The translations under genes and the position numbers were made by a program. This document shows, piece after piece, positions 35,038-43,528 of a stretch of DNA of 64,000 bases. A model generated the notes under the pieces. It did no database searches, was not told where the DNA came from, and worked only from the letters and a program-made list of their open reading frames with translations. Source of the DNA: CBDAKK01 sp965216965 (GTDB lineage Bacteria > Spirochaetota > Spirochaetia > WTKD01 > G963693115); assembly GCA_965216965.1 (NCBI GenBank), contig CBDCGX010000022.1:67274-131273 (forward strand), written 5' to 3'. Every line of letters starts with the position of its first letter. The first letter of the stretch is position 1.

Positions 35038-36102
35038 TTATGTAATAAGTCCCATTGACAGCATTGTCTCCGCATTAAGTATTGCGGCTCCTGCTGCACC
35101 ACGAATTGTATTATGTCCAAGTACAACAAATTTATAATCAAGCACATTACATGGTCGTATTCGCCCTACGGTACATGCCATCCCCTTCTGATTCCAAATA
35201 TCCAGTATGGGTTGAGGTCTATTTTCTTCTTCGCTTATAAGTATTGGAGCGTGTGGTGCAGAGTATAATTGTTTTTTTTGTGGGTAGCCCGTAAAGTTCT
35301 TAAGAACTGTATGAATTTCTCTTATATCTTTAGGAGTTCGTTTAGATGTTTTGTCACATAGAAATGATACACACGCTACATGTCCATCAATAACAGGGAC
35401 CCTATTGCAATGAGCACTTATTTTTATTTTTGCATATTCTATTCCTTTTTGTTTTAGATACTTTCCTAATATCTTTTTTGGCTCGCTTTCTATTTTTTCT
35501 TCTTCTCCATGAATAAATGGAACTACGTTTCCAAGTATGTCAAGAGAAGGAACGCCGGGATATCCTGATCCGCTTATTGCTTGCATGGTTTGAATTATAA
35601 TTTTTTTTATACCAAATGCTTTATAAAGAGATGCAAGTGGTAGCATAATTGCAAGTACCGAACAATTAGGGTTTGTAATTATAGAACCTCCTCTATATGA
35701 TTGTTTTTTAATCATCATGAGGTGTTCATTATTTATTTCTGGTATAACTAACGGTACTTGTGGATTCATTCTATGACTACTTGCATTACTTATAATCATA
35801 TGTCCTTTGTTTGCATAATCTTCTTCGGCTTTCTTGGCTACAGTGCTGTCTAGTCCCGAAAACAATATATGACTTTTAAGTGTATTGCCGAGAAGTTTTA
35901 TTGTAAGATTTGCAATGCGAGAGGGAAGTGGTGTTTGTTGTTTCCATATGCATGCCTCGGAGTATGGTTTTCCTGCAGATCGGCTTGATGCTATGAGTTC
36001 AACAATCTCAAATTGTGGGTGTTTGTTAAGCAGTATAATAAATTTTTGCCCAACAGTTCCAGTTGCTCCTAAAACAGCGACTGGAATTTTAGATTTTTTC
36101 AT
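35038..36102 (-). CDS. asd: Aspartate-semialdehyde dehydrogenase (fungal/archaeal type)
   Basis: 354 residues from ATG 36102; an in-frame GTG lies at 36108. NADP-binding AVLGATGTVGQKF, SSRSAGK, nucleophile Cys147 in NPNCSV, and ISAHCNRVPVIDGH with the active-site His. The pattern belongs to the archaeal/fungal subclass rather than E. coli Asd. It reduces aspartyl phosphate to the semialdehyde for lysine/DAP, threonine and methionine. Operon with the aspartokinase-like gene. Leaderless geometry at its start. Confidence 0.93.
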   Translation of the reverse strand: MKKSKIPVAVLGATGTVGQKFIILLNKHPQFEIVELIASSRSAGKPYSEACIWKQQTPLPSRIANLTIKLLGNTLKSHILFSGLDSTVAKKAEEDYANKGHMIISNASSHRMNPQVPLVIPEINNEHLMMIKKQSYRGGSIITNPNCSVLAIMLPLASLYKAFGIKKIIIQTMQAISGSGYPGVPSLDILGNVVPFIHGEEEKIESEPKKILGKYLKQKGIEYAKIKISAHCNRVPVIDGHVACVSFLCDKTSKRTPKDIREIHTVLKNFTGYPQKKQLYSAPHAPILISEEENRPQPILDIWNQKGMACTVGRIRPCNVLDYKFVVLGHNTIRGAAGAAILNAETMLSMGLIT

Positions 36103-36109
36103 ACCCACA

Positions 36110-36115
36110 ATTATA
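36110..36115 (-). promoter_or_regulatory. -10 box of asd, leaderless geometry
   Basis: TATAAT on the minus strand, 7 nt, then ATG 36102. The box supports that start over GTG 36108. Confidence 0.45.
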
Positions 36116-36152
36116 TTATAATCTTAGCCTTTAATATAGCTTTAATAAACAC

Positions 36153-36183
36153 CATAGCTTGTAATCATAGATTACAAGCTATG
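36153..36183 (-). terminator. Hairpin after flgM
   Basis: CATAGCTTGTAATC, loop ATA, GATTACAAGCTATG: a perfect 14-bp stem. On the minus strand it is followed by GTGTTTATT, a modest U tract. It separates flgM from asd. Confidence 0.75.
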
Positions 36184-36206
36184 ATCTGTTGTGTTGCTAG
36201 TGTAAA

Positions 36207-36509
36207 TTATACTCCAAAATCTTTAAGTATTTTTTGAGCAACTACTTCTAAGACTGCATCAGAAGGATTCTTTAAAGTTTCTAATCTGCTTTTTACTTCA
36301 GCAATTTTCTCGGCACGAGAACCAGGAGTATTATGAATAATATCTAATGCTTTTGTATATAATTCTTTAAAGCTCCTATCTTCAATATTAGAAATATTAA
36401 TGCTATCTTTTCCTAGTACAGGTGTTTTTTGTGTTTTTTGAGTAGCACGTGTTTTAGCATTAGAAACATGTTTAGATTCATTTACACTACTAATTTTATC
36501 TATAGACAT
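36207..36509 (-). CDS. flgM: Anti-sigma-28 factor FlgM
   Basis: 100 residues. A disordered polar N-terminus (MSIDKISSVNES...), then the C-terminal sigma-binding region: KDSINISNIEDRSFKELYTKAL..., REKI-type motif as RAEKIAEVKSRLE and PSDAVLEVVAQKILKDFGV. FlgM holds the flagellar sigma factor until the hook is complete. It is preceded by a sigma-28-like promoter, giving the usual autoregulatory loop. Not next to other flagellar genes here. Confidence 0.82.
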   Translation of the reverse strand: MSIDKISSVNESKHVSNAKTRATQKTQKTPVLGKDSINISNIEDRSFKELYTKALDIIHNTPGSRAEKIAEVKSRLETLKNPSDAVLEVVAQKILKDFGV

Positions 36510-36527
36510 ACAAACCTCTAAAACCTA

Positions 36528-36554
36528 TTATCGACATTTTTTCTTAACAGTTTA
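36528..36554 (-). promoter_or_regulatory. Sigma-28 (FliA) type promoter of flgM
   Basis: On the minus strand TAAA (36554-36551), exactly 15 nt, then GTCGATAA (36535-36528), one change from the consensus GCCGATAA. The start of transcription would be near 36520. Confidence 0.72.
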
Positions 36555-36722
36555 CTGTTTTTATTAAAAAATACAAAATTATTTATATTAATTAAATAAT
36601 AAGCAACTACGGAAAACTTGTTATAGTATAGCAAAAACGTATAAAAACATGTTAAAGAGAAATAATATTGTTGAAAAAAACGTTGTTTTCACTGCTTTTT
36701 CTTACCTTAAATAGAAGAATAT

Positions 36723-37256
36723 TTAGTTTTTTATGGTTTGTAAGCATAGTTTTACTATTTCATGGAGGGTTTTTTTACGTGTGTTGCATACATAGTGAGA
36801 GTTTTTTATATATATACGCATGCGACGTTCAAAAATATCTTCAAATGTGGTTTGAGGATCTGTAGAATTGCACAGAAAGGCAGGAAGTGTTAGTGGAGAA
36901 GCATATATGATTCTTTGCCATGCTATTTCACTATTTATATCTAAAGCAATAATAAAAGTATCTTGTAACTCCTCCCATAATTTTTTATTATCAGCAGCCC
37001 CTCCTCCAAGAGCAAGCACATATTTATGAGGAAGATTTTGTATGGCGTGTACCTCATAATTTCTAAAATTTTTCTCGCCAATATCATTATATAATTCCCT
37101 TATATTTTTTTTGTTTTTATTATTTTGTGTGTTGTATAGATTAAGTAATTTATCATCAAGGTCTATAAATAACAGATTGAGTTCTTTTGCTAGTTTTTTT
37201 CCGACTGTACTTTTGCCTACATGTTTAGGTCCAACTATTCCTATTTTTGTTTTCAT
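36723..37256 (-). CDS. aroK: Shikimate kinase
   Basis: 177 residues. P-loop GPKHVGKST (9-17), shikimate-binding Asp in FIDLDDKL, LALGGGAA and an ADP-lid Arg in FERRMRIY. It phosphorylates shikimate on the way to chorismate. Start ATG 37256 directly abuts the stop of the upstream lipoprotein gene, so they are cotranscribed. The N-terminus IGIVGPKH is close to family norms, but the lid region is short. Confidence 0.88.
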   Translation of the reverse strand: MKTKIGIVGPKHVGKSTVGKKLAKELNLLFIDLDDKLLNLYNTQNNKNKKNIRELYNDIGEKNFRNYEVHAIQNLPHKYVLALGGGAADNKKLWEELQDTFIIALDINSEIAWQRIIYASPLTLPAFLCNSTDPQTTFEDIFERRMRIYIKNSHYVCNTRKKTLHEIVKLCLQTIKN

Positions 37257-38702
37257 TTATTGTAAGAATGATGATATTATTATGGCAAGCGAGCTTTCTC
37301 GATTGCGAATATTTATCTTTTTGTTTTCCTCGTATAGTATTTTATCATTTTTATCTTTATATATAAGGGCGATAGTATATTTGTTAGTGTTGTCTTGTTG
37401 TTGTGGAACGGCTATATCGGCAGTCCATATATAGGCGGGAAAATATCGAGCACTTCGAATATCTGCTTTTTCACTAAAATTATTTGCAATCTGGATGATA
37501 TTTCCAAAAAGTTGAGCAATGGAGTTGTTTGAATTGGTCAACCCTACGCCGATAATCATTTTTGACACAGCACGAATAATTGTTTTTGCATAAATAAGAG
37601 GGCTTTCAACATCAAAAGCATTTATGGCTATATTCTCAAGACTTTCTGTTTTTTGTAGCGTCCCCGAGGGGATGTCATTAATTACAACATCAATTTGTGC
37701 TATTTTTGATTGTACTTTTGCAATAAAAGGAACTTCAAGCACAAGTCCTACTCCTTGAGGAACACCTGCAAATGGAATTATAGCACCGCCTCTCATAACG
37801 TCTACTCCAGTTGGTTTATATATTTCTATATCAGATGATGGAAGAGTTGGCGTTTCTATTCTTTCTGTAATTATAACGCCATTTTTTACAGTATTGAGAG
37901 AATACCGATGAGAGATTTTAAAAGGTATTCGTCCTGTAAGTGCTACTATTTGTACTCTTTTGGGGGATATATCTTGTTGAAGAATAGTATTTATGTCTAA
38001 TGAAGGCGGGTTAAATGAATATATTTTTTGCTGGTTTATTATAGCTTCATTATATTTCCGTATAGCAACTTCCATGTTTGTAAAGTCATTATCTGCTCTA
38101 TAAAGCCAAAATGAGAGCAACCTCAAAAATGCGGAGTCTACAAAGGCATACTTGTTTGTGTTTAATTTTATTTTTGATTGTTCATCTTGTGCATATTTTT
38201 CTAAGCGAATATTATAATCATTCTGTATCTTTTTTATTTTTTCTTGAGCTCTTCGTACTTCTACAAAACCGCCATCAAAATCTTTTTGTATAAGATAGCC
38301 TAACGATAATATTACGTTGGTAAAAACATACTCATATGATTCTCCTTCGTATGTTCTAACAGTATCATTTATAATAAATGACCCCATTGTTTCTCCTATA
38401 CTTTTTGTTCTATATTCTTCCATGAGGGTTTCGGCTTCTTGTAAGTTTTTTTTTGATGTATTGATATCTTTTGCATAAAATCCAAGAAGCCCCGTATCAA
38501 GTAAGAAAAGTGCCTTGTCTTTTTTTTTGCTATAAATAGTATTTTTCTTCTCTGCAAGCAGTTCTCTTGCTTCTGTAAACTTACTTTCATATGCAAGAAT
38601 ATCTATTTCTTGTAAGAGTTCATTTCGAGTAGCACATCCTGCCAGTAGAATACTTAACCCTATAAAAGTAATAATGCTTATTTCATATGGTTTTGTATTC
38701 AT
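37257..38702 (-). CDS. COG3014-type lipoprotein
   Basis: 481 residues from ATG 38702; a longer frame reaches 38762, but the -10 spacing and lipobox favour 38702. Lipobox LLAGC ends at Cys23. TPR-like helical region 30-110 (KFTEARELLAEKK, LLDTGLLGFYAKDINTSKKNLQEAE), then FVEVRRAQEKIKK and a long beta-rich C-terminus. This resembles conserved secreted lipoproteins of COG3014, of unknown function, found in diderm bacteria. It runs directly into aroK with no gap. Confidence 0.75.
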   Translation of the reverse strand: MNTKPYEISIITFIGLSILLAGCATRNELLQEIDILAYESKFTEARELLAEKKNTIYSKKKDKALFLLDTGLLGFYAKDINTSKKNLQEAETLMEEYRTKSIGETMGSFIINDTVRTYEGESYEYVFTNVILSLGYLIQKDFDGGFVEVRRAQEKIKKIQNDYNIRLEKYAQDEQSKIKLNTNKYAFVDSAFLRLLSFWLYRADNDFTNMEVAIRKYNEAIINQQKIYSFNPPSLDINTILQQDISPKRVQIVALTGRIPFKISHRYSLNTVKNGVIITERIETPTLPSSDIEIYKPTGVDVMRGGAIIPFAGVPQGVGLVLEVPFIAKVQSKIAQIDVVINDIPSGTLQKTESLENIAINAFDVESPLIYAKTIIRAVSKMIIGVGLTNSNNSIAQLFGNIIQIANNFSEKADIRSARYFPAYIWTADIAVPQQQDNTNKYTIALIYKDKNDKILYEENKKINIRNRESSLAIIISSFLQ

Positions 38703-38709
38703 ATTTGTT

Positions 38710-38715
38710 ATTATA
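38710..38715 (-). promoter_or_regulatory. -10 box of the COG3014 lipoprotein-aroK operon, leaderless geometry
   Basis: TATAAT on the minus strand, 7 nt, then ATG 38702. Confidence 0.45.
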
Positions 38716-38887
38716 TATAACAAGGGTATGATATTACAAGATTGTTTGCTATATTTTAACATTTAATATAACTTGAAAAATGCGTTTAAACGTAAAAAAC
38801 ATTAAATGTTACTATTCTTATTTTGTATGTACAATGTGATTCTAATGGTTATGTATAAGCACTTAATTGGAAAAAGTATAAATAAAG

Positions 38888-38893
38888 TATAAT
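38888..38893 (+). promoter_or_regulatory. -10 box of pyrH, leaderless geometry
   Basis: TATAAT, 6 nt, then ATG 38900; no Shine-Dalgarno. Confidence 0.45.
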
Positions 38894-38899
38894 AAGCGT

Positions 38900-39610
38900 A
38901 TGGTAACAATACTATCGCTTGGTGGATCTATTATATCGCCTCCGCAGGGGATTGATAGTGGTTTTATAAAAAAATTTAGGATTCTCTTACAGAAGCATAT
39001 AGAAAAAGGCATGCGCTTTGTTATTATTACTGGGGGAGGGGCACCAGCACGGGCATATCAAAATGCATATACACAGGTGCAGGCAGAGAATCAAAAGACA
39101 AAAAACTTACATGATGCAAGTCTGGATGTTATTGGTATTGCTGCAACGCATCTCAATGCGTGCTTTATGCGAGAAGTTTTTTCTGACTATGCAGAGGAAG
39201 ATATTGTAGACAATCCAGAGAGTAAGCACATAAATTTTACAAAGCCTGTACTTATTGCGGGAGGATGGAAGCCGGGATTTTCTACAGACTTAGATGCCGT
39301 TATTCTTGCCATTCGTTTTGAGGCAAAGATGGTCATTAATCTTTCTAATATATCACGGATATGTAGTATGGATCCTAATTATGACAGCAATGCGGTGCCG
39401 CTTAATTATATATTGTGGGATGATTTAATTGCGATGATAGGAACGCAGTGGATCCCAGGAATGAACGTTCCTTTTGATCCTATTGCATGCAAAAAAGCAA
39501 GAGATGCATCGCTCACAGTGATTACAACATCTGGAAGTGATATAAAGAATCTTGATAACATTTTAGTTGGCAGAGAATATATTGGAACTGTTATAGCAAA
39601 CGATATTTAG
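38900..39610 (+). CDS. pyrH: UMP kinase
   Basis: 236 residues of the amino-acid kinase fold. ILSLGGSIISP at the N-terminus, VIITGGGAPAR, DASLDVIGIAATHLNA, AGGWKPGFSTDLDAV and the IWDD/FDPIACKKARD region. It phosphorylates UMP to UDP. The TDLDAV and short archaeal-like N-terminus resemble the archaeal/spirochaete subgroup rather than E. coli PyrH. Monocistronic between convergent neighbours. Confidence 0.85.
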   Translation: MVTILSLGGSIISPPQGIDSGFIKKFRILLQKHIEKGMRFVIITGGGAPARAYQNAYTQVQAENQKTKNLHDASLDVIGIAATHLNACFMREVFSDYAEEDIVDNPESKHINFTKPVLIAGGWKPGFSTDLDAVILAIRFEAKMVINLSNISRICSMDPNYDSNAVPLNYILWDDLIAMIGTQWIPGMNVPFDPIACKKARDASLTVITTSGSDIKNLDNILVGREYIGTVIANDI

Positions 39611-39618
39611 GTTGCTTG

Positions 39619-40182
39619 TTATAATTGGGCTAGCAGTTTTTTTAATGTATTCCCTATGGATGGGTTCTCCCATTCACGTAGACCAGTTATTTTACCCATA
39701 ATAATCCCTTTTGAGTTTATTATAAACAAGGTTGGTGTTCCTCTTGTGTTGAGGTTAGTGTTTCGCAAAAGGGCTGCACTACTGTCTATTAGTATGGGGA
39801 AAGGAATCTTGTATTTGTTTTTAAAATCGGCGATTTTATTACGATCAGTATCCCATGATACACTCATTACATGTACTTTAGATTGGTCAAGTGTATTTAC
39901 AAGTTTCACTAGTTGAGACATATCTAGGTTGCAAAAATGGCATTCTGATCTCCATATAGAAAGGAGGGCAGGTTTTCCTGTATTAAGTGCATTTGATATT
40001 TTAACGTTGTTGCCTTCAAAATCAGGAAGTGTTATTTCAGGAAGTCGAGCATTCATTTGATCTACTCCTAAAATATTTAACAAAGTATTAATATCTTTTT
40101 TTTCTTTCTTTGCACAGCTTACTGTTGCTATGATAAATGTCAATACTATTATAGCTAATAATATTTTATATATATGTTTCAT
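39619..40182 (-). CDS. Thioredoxin-fold (TlpA/peroxiredoxin-like) lipoprotein
   Basis: 187 residues. Signal peptide with lipobox ATVSC (Cys23). The thioredoxin-like domain has the redox pair Cys-His-Phe-Cys in SIWRSECHFCNLDM and the cis-Pro loop RGTPTLFIINSKG. It probably keeps periplasmic or surface cysteines reduced or aids cytochrome or redox maturation; the partner is unknown. The Shine-Dalgarno AAGGAG lies before the ATG. Upstream of it on the same strand is pfp, 22 bp away. Confidence 0.88.
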   Translation of the reverse strand: MKHIYKILLAIIVLTFIIATVSCAKKEKKDINTLLNILGVDQMNARLPEITLPDFEGNNVKISNALNTGKPALLSIWRSECHFCNLDMSQLVKLVNTLDQSKVHVMSVSWDTDRNKIADFKNKYKIPFPILIDSSAALLRNTNLNTRGTPTLFIINSKGIIMGKITGLREWENPSIGNTLKKLLAQL

Positions 40183-40204
40183 TCGTAATACTCCTTATTA
40201 CATT

Positions 40205-41833
40205 TTATTTATTTTTTTCAAGTACAATGGTAATTGTTGCATCGGCTGCATTTTTCCCAAAATATTGAATTGCTCCAGGATATCTAAACATTGTTTTTGA
40301 TGCCCATTTTTTTCTATTGTTTATAAATGTTTTAAAAGGTCTTCCTTTTAAGTCTACAAGTGCTTTTTTTATTACGGGCTTGTTATTTCCGTGGCGTTTT
40401 TCTATATTCATCATCATGGTAAGAGGAACTCCACCGACTTTCCATTTCTTAGTAGGGGCAGAAAGATTCCCGACAGATGAAATATACCCTGTAAGACCAT
40501 TTGCTATAAGAATAATAGCATTGTATCCCAGTGTGTAGCAGTATTGTGCATCAAAATTAGAAGGAAAAGCACAACGAGCTTCGTAGCCAAAGAAATGGCT
40601 TTGAGCTACAAATGTTCCTGTATATGTTTTTGCTTTTTTTCGTTGTTCAAGTTCTTTTGATACCATTTGTATAAGCATTCGCTCTGTTTCTATGAGGGAG
40701 ACTTGGACGTTTCCGTGGGCATCTCTATCAAGGAGTAATTGAGTTTGAATATTATGAGGAAGAGAAGCAAATATCTTTTTAAGGTTGTTAGGAAGAGATT
40801 TTTTTACAATAGAAAATTTATCTTTGGCATTGCTCTGTGCCAAGATATCATTAAGTTTTGAAATTAATACATTCATTTCTGGAATAAATTCGATTAATCC
40901 TTCAGGAACGAGTACAGCACCAAAATTCTCATTGTTTTTTGCTCGCAGTTCTATTACATTTGCAATATCCTTTATTATATCGGTGAGTGACTGCTTTTTA
41001 TACTGTACCTCTTCTGATATAAGAGCAATATTTGGTTGGGTTTGCAGTGCACATTCTAGCGTTATATGACTTGCAGAGCGTCCCATAAGTCGTATGAAGT
41101 GCCAGTATTTTTTTGCACTATTTGCATCTCGCTCAATATTCCCAATAAGTTCGGAATATGTTTTGATGGCGGTGTCAAATCCAAATGATGTTTCTATATA
41201 TTCGTTTTTGAGATCTCCGTCTATGGTTTTTGGTATACCGATGACTTGCACAGAGCTTTTATGTGAGATGAAATATTCTGCAAGTAGGGCGGCGTTGGTA
41301 TTGCTATCATCTCCGCCAATTACAACAATGGCATTAAGTTTATTTTTTTCCGCATTGATAAGTGCTTTCTTAAATTGTTCGGGGCTTTCTATTTTTGTTC
41401 TTCCAGAGCCAATAATATCAAAACCACCGGTATTTCTATAGTTGCTTATAAGAGTTTTTGTAAGGGGTATTTTTTTGTTATCTACTAAGCCGATAGGCCC
41501 TCTTAAAAATCCAATAAGTTCAGACGATGCATGCATTTTCTTTAGTGCATCAAAAATCCCAGCAATTACATTATGCCCTCCTGCGGCAGGTCCGCCCGAT
41601 AAAATAACACCTACTCTATATGGTTTATGGGGAATTGATTTTTTCCCCTTTTTAATTGACGCAACTGGCTGTCCAAAAGTGTTAGTGAATATTTTTTTTA
41701 ACTCAGTCGTATTTGCGATAGCAGTTGTTTTCTTTCCCAAAGATACGGTATACATTCTAATAGATCCCGATAATGCAATTGGGAGTGTCGGTGTAAATGC
41801 GAGACGAGATACATGTAATGGTGATAAAGCCAT
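40205..41833 (-). CDS. pfp: Pyrophosphate-dependent 6-phosphofructokinase, long form
   Basis: 542 residues. ILSGGPAAGGHNVI, GGDDSNTN (173-180) and PKTIDGDL (201-208). The second Asp of GGDD and the Lys of PKTIDGD mark PPi rather than ATP use. LMGRSASHITLECALQ and YEARCAFPSNFD follow. It converts fructose 6-phosphate reversibly using PPi; the long-form enzyme is typical of spirochaete glycolysis. Good Shine-Dalgarno (AAGGAG) 7 nt before ATG. Confidence 0.95.
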   Translation of the reverse strand: MALSPLHVSRLAFTPTLPIALSGSIRMYTVSLGKKTTAIANTTELKKIFTNTFGQPVASIKKGKKSIPHKPYRVGVILSGGPAAGGHNVIAGIFDALKKMHASSELIGFLRGPIGLVDNKKIPLTKTLISNYRNTGGFDIIGSGRTKIESPEQFKKALINAEKNKLNAIVVIGGDDSNTNAALLAEYFISHKSSVQVIGIPKTIDGDLKNEYIETSFGFDTAIKTYSELIGNIERDANSAKKYWHFIRLMGRSASHITLECALQTQPNIALISEEVQYKKQSLTDIIKDIANVIELRAKNNENFGAVLVPEGLIEFIPEMNVLISKLNDILAQSNAKDKFSIVKKSLPNNLKKIFASLPHNIQTQLLLDRDAHGNVQVSLIETERMLIQMVSKELEQRKKAKTYTGTFVAQSHFFGYEARCAFPSNFDAQYCYTLGYNAIILIANGLTGYISSVGNLSAPTKKWKVGGVPLTMMMNIEKRHGNNKPVIKKALVDLKGRPFKTFINNRKKWASKTMFRYPGAIQYFGKNAADATITIVLEKNK

Positions 41834-41888
41834 AGATACTCCTTTTAAAATAATAAAAAATAAAAATACTGTTGAATTATAGTATAAT

Positions 41889-43475
41889 TTATTTAAGTTT
41901 TTTTATACCTTGTATACAATTATAATAATATTCATAACTATCTACAAGTGCGGTCCACGATGCTTCAATTATATTTTCGTTGACGCCTATAGTATGCCAG
42001 CTTTGATCATTGCTTGAACTTGTAATAAATACACGTACTTTAGCTTTTGTGGCACCTTCTGGATTTACAACTCTTACTCTATAATCTGTAAGTTTTATGG
42101 TACTAATAAACGTACAGTGGTGTTCAAGAGCGTTTCGTAATGCTCTGTCTATTGTTTCTACGGGTCCCGCCCCTACTGCTACTCCCATGAGATTGGTGTT
42201 ATGCCAATTGAGGTATATTTTACATATTGTTTTAGTATTTTCTGTTTCGCTTTTGTACATTTCTATGTGAGAATTTTTAAGTTTAATGAGTGGAGTGTAT
42301 TTTTTAAGTGCTTTTAGTATTTCTAAATCAAATGATGCTTCGGCAACTTCATACTCATACCCTTGTTGTACTTTTTCTTTTAGAAGTTTTGTCATTGTGG
42401 TTACAATAGAATCTGATTTTGAGAAACTTCCATATTTTTTCATTTTATTTAGCAATGTAGACTTTCCTGCAAGTTCTGATATTAGTATTTTTCTTTGGTT
42501 TCCTACTGATTCTGCTGGTATGTGTTCCATTAGGATTTCATTTTTTAATATTACATCAGCATGTTGACCTGCCTTGTGACTAAAAGCGGCATTTCCTACA
42601 AATGCTTGTCTTGTATCGGGTATAATGTTTGCAATTTCTGCCACAAAGTGAGAAAGGGAGGTTATCTTTTTTACATAAGGAGCACATTTAGCAGTGTAGT
42701 GTGGTTCTTTAAGTACTATGTTGGGAATTATACTACAAAGGTTGGCATTTCCCGTTCGTTCTCCCCATCCATTAATAGTTCCTTGTATTTGTATTGCTCC
42801 AGAATGCATGCTTGTAAGGGAATTTGCAACACTGAGTTCACAATCATTATGAAAATGCCCTCCTATTGGAGCAAGTGAATTGTGAGGAAGAACATCCATT
42901 ATTTCTTTTACTTCATGAGGAAGTGTTCCTCCATTAGTATCACAGAGTATTAATATATCTGCTCCTGATTGCGTGCCTACCTGCAGTACTTTAAGTGCAT
43001 ATTTGGGATTAATCTTGTACCCATCAAAAAAATGTTCAAGATCAAGTATTATTTCTTTATTATGTTTTTTAAACACTGCAAGAGAACGGTTAAGTAGACG
43101 AAGGTTTTCTTCGAGTGATATGTGAAGTATGTCTTTTACGTGTGAAGAAGAAGATTTTACTACTATGGTAACAACGTCTGTTTCTGCTTCAAGAAGAGCT
43201 TTTATGTGGGGGTCGTTTTCTGTATTATTGCTTTTGCGGGCAGTTGATCCAAATGCGGCTATCTTTGAATGGGCTATTTTTTGTTTTTTAATTTCTCTAA
43301 AAAAACGAGCTTCTTTTTCGCTTGAGAGAGGAAAGCCACCTTCTATATAATCTATATGAATATTGTCAAGTTGCTTTGCTATTTGTAGTTTGTCTTCTAG
43401 AGTATAATTTATGGACATACCTTGTGTGCCATCTCTAAGACTTGTGTCATATATTTGTATGCATTTTTTTTTCAT
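41889..43475 (-). CDS. cimA: (R)-citramalate synthase
   Basis: 528 residues. HMGL-like TIM barrel: YDTSLRDGTQGMSI, EGGFPLSS, LCDTNGG and GHFHNDCELSVANS, then a LeuA-dimer regulatory domain at the C-terminus. It condenses pyruvate and acetyl-CoA to citramalate, entering isoleucine synthesis without threonine deaminase. It follows leuA on the same strand, 49 bp downstream, separated by a hairpin. CimA rather than a second LeuA is favoured by TQGMSINYTLEDK and the DTNGGT variant. Confidence 0.9.
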   Translation of the reverse strand: MKKKCIQIYDTSLRDGTQGMSINYTLEDKLQIAKQLDNIHIDYIEGGFPLSSEKEARFFREIKKQKIAHSKIAAFGSTARKSNNTENDPHIKALLEAETDVVTIVVKSSSSHVKDILHISLEENLRLLNRSLAVFKKHNKEIILDLEHFFDGYKINPKYALKVLQVGTQSGADILILCDTNGGTLPHEVKEIMDVLPHNSLAPIGGHFHNDCELSVANSLTSMHSGAIQIQGTINGWGERTGNANLCSIIPNIVLKEPHYTAKCAPYVKKITSLSHFVAEIANIIPDTRQAFVGNAAFSHKAGQHADVILKNEILMEHIPAESVGNQRKILISELAGKSTLLNKMKKYGSFSKSDSIVTTMTKLLKEKVQQGYEYEVAEASFDLEILKALKKYTPLIKLKNSHIEMYKSETENTKTICKIYLNWHNTNLMGVAVGAGPVETIDRALRNALEHHCTFISTIKLTDYRVRVVNPEGATKAKVRVFITSSSNDQSWHTIGVNENIIEASWTALVDSYEYYYNCIQGIKKLK

Positions 43476-43501
43476 TATATTCTCCTTATTGTTTTAAATG
43501 T

Positions 43502-43528
43502 GTAATACAAACATGTTGTTTGTATTAC
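43502..43528 (-). other. Hairpin spanning the leuA stop codon
   Basis: GTAATACAAAC, loop ATGTT, GTTTGTATTAC: an 11-bp perfect stem between leuA and cimA. There is no U tract on the minus strand, so it is probably a processing or mRNA-stability element rather than a terminator. Confidence 0.55.
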
